From NCBI GenBank assembly GCA_024508675.1, contig JANINQ010000005.1:496001-560000 (forward strand): DNA of 64,000 nucleotides. The letters are read 5' to 3'. The position numbers were made by a program, and so were the translations under genes. The notes beneath the pieces are model-generated. The model was not told where the DNA came from, searched no databases, and saw only the letters and a program-made list of their open reading frames with translations. Positions 8,790-17,500 of this stretch are shown here, piece after piece. The DNA comes from Afipia sp. GTDB lineage: Bacteria; Pseudomonadota; Alphaproteobacteria; Rhizobiales; Xanthobacteraceae. Within the stretch, counting starts at the first letter, position 1; the number at the start of each line of letters is the position of its first letter.

Positions 8790-10118
8790 CTATTGGCCGA
8801 TGCGAGCACCGTCGGCGTTCACCGCCGCGCGGACGTCCTCTCCGCGAATTTCACGGGGCGAAAGATTGTTCCGGACGGCCATCACTGCGGCGTGCCCGAT
8901 GGCGTGGCCATAGGCGAAGCATTGCGCGGTGACGCGCGCCGATGCTACCGCCTCGTGTTCCGCCGAAAGGCAGCGGCCAGCGACCAGCAATCCTTCGCCA
9001 CGCTCGGGCACGAAGCATCCGTAAGGGACCTCGTAATAATCGTCGATCAGCCATTCGACTTTTGGCTTCTCGCCGGCGTGAAGTTCGATCGGCCAAGGTG
9101 AAACGGCGATGCCATCCGCGAACTTCGTTCCCTGCACCACGTCGGAATTCATCAGGCGCTTGGCGCCGGAGACCTGACGCGTCTGCCGCACGCCGACTTG
9201 CACGCCGGTGTCATTAAGAAACGCATTCTCGCAACCGGCGAGGTTGTCGCGGAAGAAGCGCGCATATTCGCGCGCCTGAAGCCGCCCCTGAATTTCAGCG
9301 TCAGTAAAATCGCGGGCGAAAAGTGTATTGAGTTCGCGCCCGTCAGGACCGATCACACGCGTACAGTTGCAGAGCAATTCACCCGGACGGGTCGTGGTGA
9401 ACAGCCAGATTTTCGCACGGGGCAGCACATAGTCGCCCGCATTGTGCTTCGCGCGGATCATTGCGGAGATTTTCTCCGGCATGATCGTATCTGTGCCGTA
9501 TTCAGCAATAAAGCGATCGACGTCGACGCCCAGCATCCGGAAGATCATGGTGGGATTCTGCACCCGCCCCTGATCTCCGACGAAATTGGGCAGACCCGCC
9601 ATGGCGACGACATCTGCATCGCCGCTTGCATCGATCACAACCTTGGCGCGCGCGTCCAGTGGCCCTTGCTTGGTCCAGACGTTCAGGCCTGCAACCCGAT
9701 CGCCATCCATGTGGACGCCCGTTGCGACCGCATGGAAAATGATGTTGACGCCTGCTTCGCGCAGCATTGAATCTGCAGCTTCGCGCCAGACGTGAGGATC
9801 GTGCACGCGCGCCCACGTTTTTCCGTATTGAACGGGATCGGCGAGACCGCCCATGGCCTCAAGCCGGCGGCAGAATTCGTCGGCAAAGCCGAATACGACC
9901 TGCTTAGGCCCGCCCGCAGGCGTTTCGTTCGCCTCGTAAAGACCGCAGACCGTCCCGGACAAGCCGGCAACAGCGCCACCACCGCAAAATCCGTAGCGCT
10001 CAATCAGATTGACAGTAAGTCCCTGCCGGGCGGCGGATACTGCTGCCGCAACGCCTGCCGCTCCTCCGCCCACGACAACCACATCCGCGTCAACGCGCGT
10101 GGAACCACGACTGTCCAA
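8790..10118 (-). CDS. FAD-dependent oxidoreductase (FAD_oxidored type)
   Basis: A 442-aa flavoprotein. The N-terminus has the Rossmann dinucleotide motif VVVVGGGAAGVAAAVSAARQG followed by the Glu of LIERYGFCGG. A second FAD contact is VIDASGDADVVAMAG near residue 160, and the C-terminal GLLVAGRCLSAEHEA closes the FAD site. This layout fits the FAD_oxidored family, whose members often have unknown substrates. No signal peptide is present. It heads the operon with a crotonase and a CoA-transferase, so it probably oxidises or reduces an intermediate of the same acid pathway. A candidate GntR operator is 30-49 bases upstream. Confidence 0.8.
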   Translation of the reverse strand: MDSRGSTRVDADVVVVGGGAAGVAAAVSAARQGLTVNLIERYGFCGGGAVAGLSGTVCGLYEANETPAGGPKQVVFGFADEFCRRLEAMGGLADPVQYGKTWARVHDPHVWREAADSMLREAGVNIIFHAVATGVHMDGDRVAGLNVWTKQGPLDARAKVVIDASGDADVVAMAGLPNFVGDQGRVQNPTMIFRMLGVDVDRFIAEYGTDTIMPEKISAMIRAKHNAGDYVLPRAKIWLFTTTRPGELLCNCTRVIGPDGRELNTLFARDFTDAEIQGRLQAREYARFFRDNLAGCENAFLNDTGVQVGVRQTRQVSGAKRLMNSDVVQGTKFADGIAVSPWPIELHAGEKPKVEWLIDDYYEVPYGCFVPERGEGLLVAGRCLSAEHEAVASARVTAQCFAYGHAIGHAAVMAVRNNLSPREIRGEDVRAAVNADGARIGQ

Positions 10119-10147
10119 CTTCCCGCCCTCTGATATTTCACTGATGC

Positions 10148-10167
10148 ACTATTGGTATCTTATAGAT
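10148..10167. promoter_or_regulatory. Candidate GntR operator upstream of the FAD oxidoreductase operon
   Basis: Pseudo-palindrome with CTAT and ATAG arms at 10149-10165 (CTATTGGTATCTTATAG), 13 of 20 positions shared with the site at 5556-5575. The rest of the 274-base stretch 10119-10392 shows no gene. Confidence 0.4.
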
Positions 10168-10392
10168 CAGGGCAATTTACGAGGCAACCGGAAAATCCGC
10201 CGAACAAGGGGAGCGGTCAGGTAAGGCTGCTAGTCATGGAAATCGGCGCGCGCTGAAAGCCAGTTCAGCAAGTCATTTGCGGAAACTGGATATTGGGCGC
10301 AAACGGGTCCGTTGAATTATTGCGGGTGTTATAAAAGCCAGCCCGGCGACGAGTTCGCTTGCCCTGGGATCAGAAAAACGTCCGAGTATGCT

Positions 10393-10668
10393 TCAACGAT
10401 CAGGAGTCTCAGCCGCGAAGTGGCAGGCGACGAGATGCTCCGGATCACCAATGCTTGTCAGACCTGGGCTGGCGGCCCGGCATCTGTCCTGAGCAATCGG
10501 ACAGCAGGTACAAAACCGGGCGTGGCGCATAGAGACTAGGCAAATCTCCGCGGAGAGATTCCCGGGATGAATCTCCAAGACCCCATCAATCCGGGGAACT
10601 GACTGGAGCAACGCGCTCGTAAGGATGAGCAGCAAACGACCAAAGCTGGTCGCACCTCTCGATCCCTA
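10393..10668 (-). pseudogene. Remnant of an oligopeptide/dipeptide ABC transporter ATPase (C-terminal part)
   Basis: About the last 80 residues of an OppD/DppD-type ATPase survive in two frames. Frame one reads IERC-DQLWSFAAHPY, matching the usual linker before HPYTRALL. After an apparent 2-base loss around 10625, the next frame reads TSALLQSVPRIDG, then CPIAQDRCRAASPGL and a terminal HLVACHFA, the Cys-containing oligopeptide-transporter C-terminus. A TGA at 10393-10395 ends it. The Walker and signature motifs are absent, so it cannot work. It abuts the truncated metQ directly. Confidence 0.7.
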
Positions 10669-10886
10669 AAAGCCGCGTTCGGCACCACATAGTCGGAGAA
10701 CTCCACGATCTGGATGTCGAGCCCGTTCTTCGCGGCGATTGGCTTCACGGCTTCGAGAATCTGCGCGTGCGGGCCCGGCGTCGCGCCGATCTTGATGACC
10801 TGCGATTGCTGTGCCAAGGCCCCGCCGGGCAACGCCGCAACCAGCGCGCCAACCACCAGAAGCTGCGTGAAATATCTACGTTCCAT
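10669..10886 (-). pseudogene. Truncated metQ-like (NlpA family) binding-protein gene, 5' part only
   Basis: The ATG at 10886 starts an intact signal peptide (ending GGALAQQ) and about 70 codons that match the intact MetQ next door: IKIGATPGPHAQILEAVKP and IQIVEFSDYVVPN against IRVGVTAGPHAEVL and KVVEFTDYVVPN. Similarity stops after PNAAF (about 10670), where the frame runs into the oppD-like remnant. Roughly two thirds of the gene is missing. It probably arose by duplication of metQ followed by a deletion that fused it to the neighbouring remnant. Confidence 0.75.
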
Positions 10887-10923
10887 CAACTCAATCCCTT
10901 CTACGCAAGATAAGACTCACCGC

Positions 10924-11700
10924 TCACCACGTCGCGATGTAGGTGCCCTTGAACCGGGTGTCGAGAAATTGCTTCACCGGCTCGGAGTGATACGCGCTGA
11001 TGAGTTCCTTCACCCAAGGCTTGTCCTTGTCTTCTTCCCGCACGGCGAGAATATTGATCCATGGGCCCTCGAGGCTTTCGCGCGCAATGGCGTCCTTGGC
11101 GGGATTGAGCCCCGCCTGCACGGCGTAATTGTTGTTGATCGAGACGAGATCAACATCCTGCAGGGACCGCGGCAACTGGGCTGCATCGAGTTCGACGAAG
11201 CGCAGCTTCCTGGGATTCTCCACGATATCCGCGATAGTTGCAGTGACGCCGATGCCCGGCTTCAGCTTGATCAGCTTCTGCTCGGCGAGAATCAGAAGCC
11301 CCCGTGCGCCGTTCGACGGATCGTTGGCAATCGCCACGCGCGCACCTTCCGGCAGGTCGGCCAGCGCCTTGTATTTGATCGAGTAAACGCCCTGCGGCGA
11401 TGCAATCGTGTTCGCGACCTTGACGATCTTCCAGTTGGTCTTCGATATCTGATTCTTGAGATAGGGCTCGTGCTGGAACGAGTTTGCCTCAAGGTCCTTC
11501 TGCGCCAGTGCCTGGTTCGGCACCACATAGTCCGTGAACTCGACTACCTTGATGTCGAGACCGCGCTCGGAAGCCACCTTGCGGACGACATCAAGCACTT
11601 CGGCGTGCGGACCTGCCGTCACCCCTACCCTGATGGTTTCTGCCTGGGCTAATCCGACCAGTGCGGCAAGGACAACAATTGAAGCAGTCAGCGTACGCAT
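10924..11700 (-). CDS. metQ: MetQ-type methionine ABC transporter substrate-binding protein
   Basis: A 258-aa NlpA-family binding protein. The signal peptide is residues 1-20 (LVGLAQAE), with no lipobox Cys, so it is probably soluble periplasmic rather than a lipoprotein. Family features include GVTAGPHAEVLDVVRK and SFQHEPYLKNQ. The frame extends upstream to 11871, but the ATG at 11700 has AGGAG 7 bases before it and starts the signal peptide, so it is chosen. It is the last gene of metN-metI-metQ. NlpA proteins bind methionine or related compounds; the ligand here is inferred. Confidence 0.88.
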   Translation of the reverse strand: MRTLTASIVVLAALVGLAQAETIRVGVTAGPHAEVLDVVRKVASERGLDIKVVEFTDYVVPNQALAQKDLEANSFQHEPYLKNQISKTNWKIVKVANTIASPQGVYSIKYKALADLPEGARVAIANDPSNGARGLLILAEQKLIKLKPGIGVTATIADIVENPRKLRFVELDAAQLPRSLQDVDLVSINNNYAVQAGLNPAKDAIARESLEGPWINILAVREEDKDKPWVKELISAYHSEPVKQFLDTRFKGTYIATW

Positions 11701-11719
11701 AAAAGATAACTCCTGATGA

Positions 11720-12385
11720 TCAAGAACGGCGCGAGCGTTTGTCCAGACGCCGCGCAATGGTATCGCCGATGGTCTGCACACTCTGAACGAGCGCGATAAG
11801 CACGAGAACAACCGTCGCCATGACCTCCGGCATGAACCGCTGATAGCCATACCGGATGCCGAGATCGCCAAGACCGCCGCCGCCGACGGCTCCCACCATG
11901 GCCGAATAGCCGATCAGGCTGACAGCCGTGAGGGTCAGCGCGAGAGTGACCCCTGGCATCGCCTCCGGCAGCAGCACCTTGCGCACGATCTGAAACGGGC
12001 TTGCGCCGAATGCACGCGCCGCTTCGATCAGGCCCTGATCGACCTCCCGGATGGCTGCCTCGATGACTCGGGCGATGAAGGGCGTCGCTGCAATGGTCAG
12101 GGGAACCGTGGCCGCCGCCGTGCCGATGGATGTTCCGGCAATCAGCCGCGTCAGTGGCACGATGGCAACGACCAGAATGATGAACGGCGTCGAGCGCGTT
12201 GCATTGACGACAAGCCCCACGATGCGATTGGCTGCTGGAGCAGGAAACAGTTCATTGGCACGGCTGGTGGCAAGGAATATCCCGAGCGGCAGGCCGATCA
12301 GCGTTCCGAACAGACCCGCGAGGCCAACCATGGTCAGCGTATCGAGGGTCGACCAGAGGATCATCTGCAAAAGTTCAGGAGACAT
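11720..12385 (-). CDS. metI: MetI-type methionine ABC transporter permease
   Basis: A 221-aa inner-membrane permease with five or six hydrophobic helices and the EAA loop [22 protein letters not shown] at about residue 125-145. The ATG at 12385 ([16 protein letters not shown]) overlaps the metN stop region by 11 bases and gives the standard MetI N-terminus; the longer frame from 12445 is rejected. It forms the channel for MetN and MetQ. Confidence 0.9.
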   Translation of the reverse strand: MSPELLQMILWSTLDTLTMVGLAGLFGTLIGLPLGIFLATSRANELFPAPAANRIVGLVVNATRSTPFIILVVAIVPLTRLIAGTSIGTAAATVPLTIAATPFIARVIEAAIREVDQGLIEAARAFGASPFQIVRKVLLPEAMPGVTLALTLTAVSLIGYSAMVGAVGGGGLGDLGIRYGYQRFMPEVMATVVLVLIALVQSVQTIGDTIARRLDKRSRRS

Positions 12386-13532
12386 AGCCGAGGTGCTCCA
12401 CAGCGTTACCAGCGGACTTAAGCTGTCCGATGATCTTGCCGACAAGATCGGGCGACGAAGGCACCGACACGATCAGCGTGCCGAATGGATGACCTGCAAT
12501 CGTTTCGACCTGTCCGTAGAGAATGTTGACGTCGATATCGAACGATCGCGAGATCTGTGAAACCAGCGGTCCGCTGGCATCGGCACCCTTGAATGACACA
12601 TGCAGCACAGCCTGATCGCCGGGTTGCTGCTCAGCCCTGAGCCGTGCCAGCAGCCAGTCCGGCACCTGGCTTCCGGTGACGGACCCGACGAACCGCTTCG
12701 TCACCTCATGTCGAGGCGAGGCAAAAATATCGAACGTCGCGCCCTCCTCAACGATCTTGCCGTGCTCCAGCACAGCAACGCGGTCGGCAAGAGTCTTCAC
12801 CACAGCCATTTCATGGGTGATGAAAAGAATGGTCAAACGCAGCTCGGTGTTGATCCGCTTCAGCAACGCGAGGATCTGGTCCGTCGTTTCGGGATCAAGC
12901 GCGGATGTCGCTTCATCCGACAAAAGCACGCTGGGATTGGTTGCGAGCGCACGGGCAATGCCGACACGCTGTTTCTGGCCGCCGGACAGTTCGGCGGGAT
13001 AGCGCTCACGCTTGTCGACCAGCCCCACCATCTCAAGCAGCGGCTCCACCCTGCTGACGATGTCCGCTTTCGAAACTCCTGCGATCTCCAGCGGCAGGGC
13101 AATGTTCTCGAAGGCCGTGCGGGACGAAAGCAGGTTGAAATGCTGAAAGATCATGCCAATCGAGCGGCGAGCCGTGCGAAGCGCCGGTTCATCAAGCGCA
13201 GTGATCTCGGTTCCGTTGACACGCACGGAGCCTTGTGTCGGCCGCTCAAGACCGTTGATCAGGCGGATCAGTGACGACTTGCCCGCGCCGCTGCGGCCAA
13301 TCACACCGAGGATCGCACCTTCCAGGACATGAAGATTGATTCCGTCGAGCGCAACGACTTCACCCGTACCTTTGCGTGCCGGGTAAACCTTGCGAATATT
13401 CTCGAGAAAAATACCGGACGAGGACTGCACCGGAACATTCGTCTGCAACGGCACTCCACTCTGCTGGAGCCAAGGCGCATTCATATGATGGGCCGCTTTT
13501 CTGCTTGAATTCATCGAGGATTTATCTCGCAT
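12375..13532 (-). CDS. metN: MetN-type methionine ABC transporter ATP-binding protein
   Basis: A 385-aa ATPase. Walker A is GRSGAGKSS, signature LSGGQKQRV, Walker [14 protein letters not shown]. The C-terminal 80 residues ([15 protein letters not shown]...) look like the NIL domain by which MetN senses internal methionine. The N-terminus is about 40 residues longer than usual. First ATG is at 13532, with further ATGs at 13514 and 13484; none has a convincing Shine-Dalgarno, so the start is open. No SAM riboswitch was recognised upstream. Confidence 0.88.
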   Translation of the reverse strand: MRDKSSMNSSRKAAHHMNAPWLQQSGVPLQTNVPVQSSSGIFLENIRKVYPARKGTGEVVALDGINLHVLEGAILGVIGRSGAGKSSLIRLINGLERPTQGSVRVNGTEITALDEPALRTARRSIGMIFQHFNLLSSRTAFENIALPLEIAGVSKADIVSRVEPLLEMVGLVDKRERYPAELSGGQKQRVGIARALATNPSVLLSDEATSALDPETTDQILALLKRINTELRLTILFITHEMAVVKTLADRVAVLEHGKIVEEGATFDIFASPRHEVTKRFVGSVTGSQVPDWLLARLRAEQQPGDQAVLHVSFKGADASGPLVSQISRSFDIDVNILYGQVETIAGHPFGTLIVSVPSSPDLVGKIIGQLKSAGNAVEHLGYVS

Positions 13533-13949
13533 ATCAGAATGTTGATGCACTGCAATGCGCTCACACAACAAAGCAATATGTAGGCTGTGCCACTGTGGAG
13601 CCTGAAAGATTTTTTCAAATCCGTCTTTGTACGTGGTGGCCTGTCCTACGCTCTATTGCATAGTCCCCCCGCAAGAATTCATACCTGAATACGTGGCTCG
13701 ATCGCGATCAATGCCGAGTGCTCCACGCGAATCCAAAGTCGGCTCCTCTGCGGTTCGTCCCGCGCAGAGAGACCGTCGGATTTAGAAAATGGCGGCTTGA
13801 ATTCGCTCGATGCGGCGAACCGACATAGTGAAAAGGCTCGCCGTTCGCCGGCCCTTTCTGACCGGGAGCGACTTCATTCGCTGCCCCTGCCGCTTATCGA
13901 TCAACCTGATGCAACACACACGGCATCAGCATCGTGACGCAAAACGTAC
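13533..13949. other. Intergenic stretch between ialB-like gene and metN
   Basis: About 417 bases with no supported gene. It should hold the metN promoter, but no clear -35/-10 pair or SAM-II-like motif was recognised. An imperfect hairpin at 13831-13858 (arms AAAGG and CCTTT, with CCG/CGG inside) could end the secretion operon. Confidence 0.5.
13831..13858 (-). terminator. Possible terminator of the two-partner secretion operon
   Basis: Imperfect hairpin on the minus strand: an AAAGG arm and CCTTTT arm flank a CCG/CGG stem with unequal bulges, followed by a short run of T. It is about 90 bases after the ialB-like stop codon. Weak support. Confidence 0.3.
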
Positions 13950-14570
13950 TCAGTTTTCTTTGGCCAAAGCCGCAAGCGCCTGAGCGAGGCCACGGAAAGA
14001 AAGCTGAAGTGCGACATCGCGTCCGGCGGCATCCTTGAAGACAATGCGGCCAGGTTCACCCTGAACGCCGAAAAGCTGCACAGCCTCGTCGCTGACTGTC
14101 GCGCTTGCGAGGCAACCTCCGGGGACACAGCTCTGCCAGACGAGATCGATGGGAGTGCCGCCTTTGGCAATGGCAATTTGAGGTTTTGCAGGAATCGTGA
14201 CGTTGGCCGGCAAAACAACTGTAAGACGATTTGAGTCCATCGGAACGGGACGCCCAATGGCGACCTGGGCGACCTGGGCGATCGGAGAATTCTGACCCTG
14301 CGCGCTCATGACCTGCGCGACTTCGCAAATCCGACGTCCCTGCGCCGTTCCCGGCGCTTCACAACGCAAAATCCAGTCGCCGAAGCTCGCGGCCGTCCGC
14401 TCAGGCGACGACGGCACAGATGATCCTGCCGGTACCTTGGCTCCCATGGCTCCCTTCGGCTGTTGTGCATTTCCTGCCGACGCCGCGATGAAGAAACACA
14501 CGACAATGATGCATCCGGCATATGCCGCGAACCGGACAACAGCCGTGATGTTTTTCAGAATTGTATCCAT
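13950..14570 (-). CDS. Invasion-associated locus B (IalB) family protein
   Basis: A 206-aa exported protein. A long signal/anchor (residues about 12-35, ending SAGNAQQ) is followed by a Pro/Ser-rich linker. The IalB-type domain contains SFGDWILRCE, ICEVAQVMS, a central MDSNRLTVVLPANV and a Cys pair in QSCVPGGCLAS. Together with the Cys at about 70 and 82, these fit the conserved disulfides of the family. IalB of Bartonella is linked to erythrocyte invasion, but homologues are widespread in free-living Alphaproteobacteria. It starts 15 bases after the exoprotein stop, so it is co-transcribed with the secretion pair. Confidence 0.87.
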   Translation of the reverse strand: MDTILKNITAVVRFAAYAGCIIVVCFFIAASAGNAQQPKGAMGAKVPAGSSVPSSPERTAASFGDWILRCEAPGTAQGRRICEVAQVMSAQGQNSPIAQVAQVAIGRPVPMDSNRLTVVLPANVTIPAKPQIAIAKGGTPIDLVWQSCVPGGCLASATVSDEAVQLFGVQGEPGRIVFKDAAGRDVALQLSFRGLAQALAALAKEN

Positions 14571-14585
14571 GAATGCCTGGGACGA

Positions 14586-17500
14586 TTAGCGAGCTTCGGA
14601 GAAACAGGATGGAGCTGTGCCGCTTCCACTGCTGAAACAAACGAATGCGCTGTTAAACCGGGAATCGCTGGACAATACCCGCATTCCATCTTTCGGGATT
14701 TCCAGCTCGGACGATTGCAGCGGCTTCGCATTATCCGGCAGCAACGTCGGATAGAAGTTGTTGTTCGCGCCGACGCTGGCAAACTGTTCCGGCGCGCCGG
14801 AAGGCACCGTCACGGTCCAGGTGCCATCGATACGACCTGCCACCGTGTAGTTCGGATTGGTCATTGTACCGGTCACCAGCAGTGCATAGGGGCTGTTGCC
14901 CGGCGACGAGGTGCTTGTAATTCCGAAGGAGTTAGAAAGACCCGTCAGGACAGCGACACTCTCACCGTTCTGCAAACCGGTGGCCGACAGTCCCGGATTG
15001 GCTGGCGATGATCCGAAAACCGAACTTCCGCTCACTGCCGTGACAGTGACCGGCGCGGGTGTGACCGTCCAGGTGCCGGTGTTGCGGGCAGTCACAAAAT
15101 AATTCCCGTTTGTAAGAGTGCCAATCACCGAAAGCGTGTACGGACTTCCTAGGACACCACTCGCACCAATGATGCCGAACGAGTTCGACAGGCCCGTGAG
15201 CACTCCAACGGTCTCGCCGTTCTGCAGGCCGCTGGCCGACAGCCCCGGATTGGCTGGTGATGCGCCGTAGGTCGAGGTTCCACCCAGTGCGGTTACGGTA
15301 ATGGGCGCTGGCGTCACCGTCACGGTGCCAGCGCCGCCGGTCAGGGTGTAGTTGCTGTTGTTCAGCGACAGACCCGCCAGCGATGTCATTGCCTGTGCAC
15401 CGGCGTTCGCGGAAGCCAGCGTGCCGGTCGGTGTGCCGGAGATGGTCAGCGTATCGCCACCGATCAGGTTGCTCGCGCTCAGAGTCGCGGTCACCGCCGT
15501 GAGGCCGTTGTAAACCTGCGTCCCGGTCAGCATGACCGGAAGTGGATTGATCGTCACCGATCCCGACGCGCCGGTCAGGGTGTAGTTGCTGTTGCTTAGC
15601 GACAGACCCGACAGATTAAGGGTCTGCGGCGTGCCGCTGGCATTCGCCGACGCCACAGAACCGGTGCCGGTCAGGCCGATGTTGTCCGCGCCAACCACAT
15701 TGCTGGCGCTGAGAATCCCGCCCGCGATGCTGGCGCTGCCATTATAGCTGCGCGATCCGGTCAGGGTCACCACCAGCGGCGTGACCGTCAGGGTGCCGGT
15801 GCCACCGGTCAGGGTGTAGTTGCTGTTGCTCAGCGACAGGCCGGCCAGCGATGTCATCGCCTGCGCGCCGGCGTTCGCGGACGCCAGTGTCCCGGTCGGT
15901 GTTCCGGAGATCGTCAGCGTGTCGCCGCCGATCAGGTTGCTGGCGCTGAGCGTCGCAGTCACCGCCGTCGAGCCGTTGTAAACCTGCGTCCCGGTCAGCG
16001 TCACCGGAAGCGGATTGATGGTCACCGATCCCGACGCGCCGGTCAGGGTGTAGTTACTGTTGGTGAGTGACAGACCGGCGAGGTTCAACGTCTGCGGCGT
16101 GCCGCTGGCATTCGCCGACGCCACAGAACCGGTGCCGGTCAGGCCGATGTTGTCCGCGCCGACAACATTGCTGGCGGTCAGAATCCCCGCCGCGATGCCG
16201 GTGCTGCCATTGTAGCTGCGCGAGCCGGTCAGGCTCACAACCAGCGGCGTGATTGTCACCGTGCCAGTGCCGCCGGTCAGGGTGTAGTTGCTGTTGCTCA
16301 GCGACAGGCCGGCCAGCGACGTCATTGCCTGTGCACCGGCATTGGCGGAAGCCAGCGTGCCGGTCGGTGTGCCGGAGATGGTCAGCGTATCGCCACCGAT
16401 CAGGTTGCTCGCGCTCAGAGTCGCGGTCACCGCCGTGAGGCCGTTGTAAACCTGCGTCCCGGTTAGCATCACCGGGAGCGGATTGATCGTCACCGATCCC
16501 GACGCGCCGGTCAGAGTGTAGTTGTTGTTGCTCAGTGACAGACCCGACAGATTAAGGGTCTGCGGCGTGCCGCTGGCATTCGCCGATGCCACAGAGCCGC
16601 TACCGGTCAGGCCGATGTTGTCCGCACCGACCACATTGCTGGCACTCAGAATCCCCGCCGCAATGCTGGTGCTGCCGTTATAACTGCGCGATCCGGTTAG
16701 GCTCACCACCAGTGGCGTCACTGTCACCGTGCCGGTCCCGCCGGTCAGGGTGTAGTTGCTGTTGCTCAGCGACAGGCCGGCCAGCGATGTCATCGCCTGC
16801 GCGCCGGCGTTCGCAGAAGCCAGTGTCCCGGTCGACGTTCCGGAGATCGTCAGCGTATCGCCGCCGATCAGGTTGCTGGCGCTGAGCGTCGCGGTCACCG
16901 CCGTGAGGCCGTTGTAAACCTGCGTCCCGGTCAGTGTCACCGGAAGCGGGTTGATGGTCACCGATCCCGACGCGCCGGTCAGGGTGTAGTTGCTGTTACT
17001 GAGCGACAGGCCCGACAGATTGAGGGTCTGCGGCGTGCCGCTGGCATTCGCCGACGTCACAGAGCCGCTGCCGGTCAGGCCGATGTTGTCCGCACCGACC
17101 ACATTGCTGGCGCTGAGAATCCCGGCCGCGATGCTGGTGCTGCCATTGTAGCTGCGCGAGCCGGTCAGGCTCACAACCAGCGGCGTGATTGTCACCGTGC
17201 CAGTGCCGCCGGTCAGGGTGTAGTTGCTGTTGCTGAGCGACAGGCCCGACAGATTGAGGGTCTGCGGCGACCCGCTGGCATTCGCCGACGCCACAGAGCC
17301 GGCGCCGGTCAGGCCGATGTTGTCCGCGCCGACCACATTGCTGGCACTCAGAATCCCCGCCGCGATGCTGGTGCTGCCATTATAGCTGCGCGTGCCGGTG
17401 AGCGTGACCACTCGAGGATTGACCGTCAAATAAGAAGGCGCCGTCCCGTAGCTGATGATGAAGCCGGACGCGGAGGCACCCGCCGCAGAGAGCAGATAGT

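Noticed and set aside
13533-13949. SAM-responsive riboswitch before metN
   Set aside because: No recognisable SAM-II or S-box core was found on the metN strand.
15306-17411. Regular repeats as a CRISPR array
   Set aside because: Units are 234 bases, in frame, and encode YDG-type domains; there are no short repeats with unique spacers.
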